Part shown: positions 63,809 through 64,000 of the stretch, one piece after another
Numbering within the stretch: position 1 is the stretch's first letter
How the letters are laid out: each line of letters begins with the position of its first letter
Assembly (NCBI RefSeq): GCF_001192835.1
Contig: NZ_DF968182.1
Coordinates: 719,748 to 783,747, forward strand
Reading direction: 5' to 3'
Source: Lentimicrobium saccharophilum
GTDB taxonomy: Bacteria > Bacteroidota > Bacteroidia > Bacteroidales > Lentimicrobiaceae
DNA length: 64,000 nt
Translations under genes and position numbers: made by a program
Notes under the pieces: model-generated
Seen by the model: only the letters and a program-made list of their open reading frames with translations
The model's database searches: none
Told to the model about the DNA's origin: nothing

Positions 63809-64000
63809 TTACTGAAATCTGAAATTGCGGATATAGAAAACTCCTTCATCCGTATGACCCCCGCCTCCAAGTGAAATGGCAAAGAAGTCAAGGTCTGTTC
63901 TGCTGCCGGGAGTATATACACCCGTACCCGGGCCGCTGGTGGGCTCATTCAGGTTGAAAGTATATGTAACCCACTCATCCATGACCGTGGCCTCGGCATC
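63809..64000 (-). CDS. 3' end of a probable surface glycan-binding protein (partial)
   Basis: Sixty-three codons and a TAA stop are visible; the start lies beyond the right edge. The fragment has beta-strand character and ends FFAISLGGGGHTDEG followed by VFYIRNFRFQ, like the last strands of a carbohydrate-binding beta-sandwich. Its place at the head of the SusCD/GH16/GH3 locus fits a surface glycan-binding protein, but the family cannot be fixed from this fragment. Confidence 0.6.
   Translation of the reverse strand, partial: DAEATVMDEWVTYTFNLNEPTSGPGTGVYTPGSRTDLDFFAISLGGGGHTDEGVFYIRNFRFQ

Overview
The window looks like a chromosomal segment of a Gram-negative Bacteroidota bacterium, most likely in or near the Bacteroidales/Marinilabiliales. 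I infer this from gene content, not from a database match. The evidence is a SusC/SusD pair, GldB- and PorT-family proteins, C-terminal type IX secretion (T9SS) sorting domains, a roughly 1,100-residue SecA, TPR-membrane-HTH regulators, LPS genes (kdsB, an LptF/LptG-family permease) and repeated Bacteroidetes-type promoter boxes (TAnnTTTG). Almost every gene is on the minus strand. No rRNA, tRNA, CRISPR array or insertion sequence was recognised.

Region 1 (1-24,000) is a block of very large secreted proteins. It holds a subtilisin-like S8 peptidase with GEVEDY repeats that runs off the left edge, an alpha/beta hydrolase, a 2,138-residue propeller/fibronectin/beta-helix protein, and two gingipain-like C25 cysteine peptidases. 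The last four share one C-terminal module that ends in two EF-hand/dockerin-like calcium loops, where a sorting domain would be expected. The two C25 genes share two nearly identical DNA tracts split by a diverged tract, which indicates gene conversion or recent segmental duplication. A membrane TPR-HTH regulator and a degenerate acylphosphatase-like gene lie between them.

Region 2 (24,000-53,200) is mostly housekeeping: frr, pyrH, a secreted M28 peptidase, secA, a DUF2795 gene, a cobalamin adenosyltransferase, an ABC ATPase, a methyltransferase, comM, gldB, two outer-membrane barrels (one PorT-family), nadE, an NfuA/NifU-like gene with mrp, a T9SS-exported SGNH-like protein, a lipoprotein serine peptidase, an alkyltransferase-like gene, trmB, an HU-SPOR membrane protein, kdsB, a deoxynucleoside kinase, a GH3-family acyl-adenylating protein, ispE, the permease and tgt. 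Between nadE and the NifU gene is a 670-base non-coding interval with three families of phased palindromes.

Region 3 (53,200-54,200) is a small AT-rich island. It has one membrane-protein gene followed directly by a 109-base imperfect dyad and bounded by an 11-base near-repeat, laid out like an integron cassette.

Region 4 (54,200-64,000) is a polysaccharide utilisation locus: GH3 beta-glucosidase, GH16 endoglucanase, SusD, SusC, a second lipoprotein GH16 and the 3' end of a probable glycan-binding protein. The combination points to laminarin-type beta-1,3-glucan. Surface GH16 enzymes would cut the polymer, SusC/SusD would import oligosaccharides, and the GH3 enzyme would release glucose.
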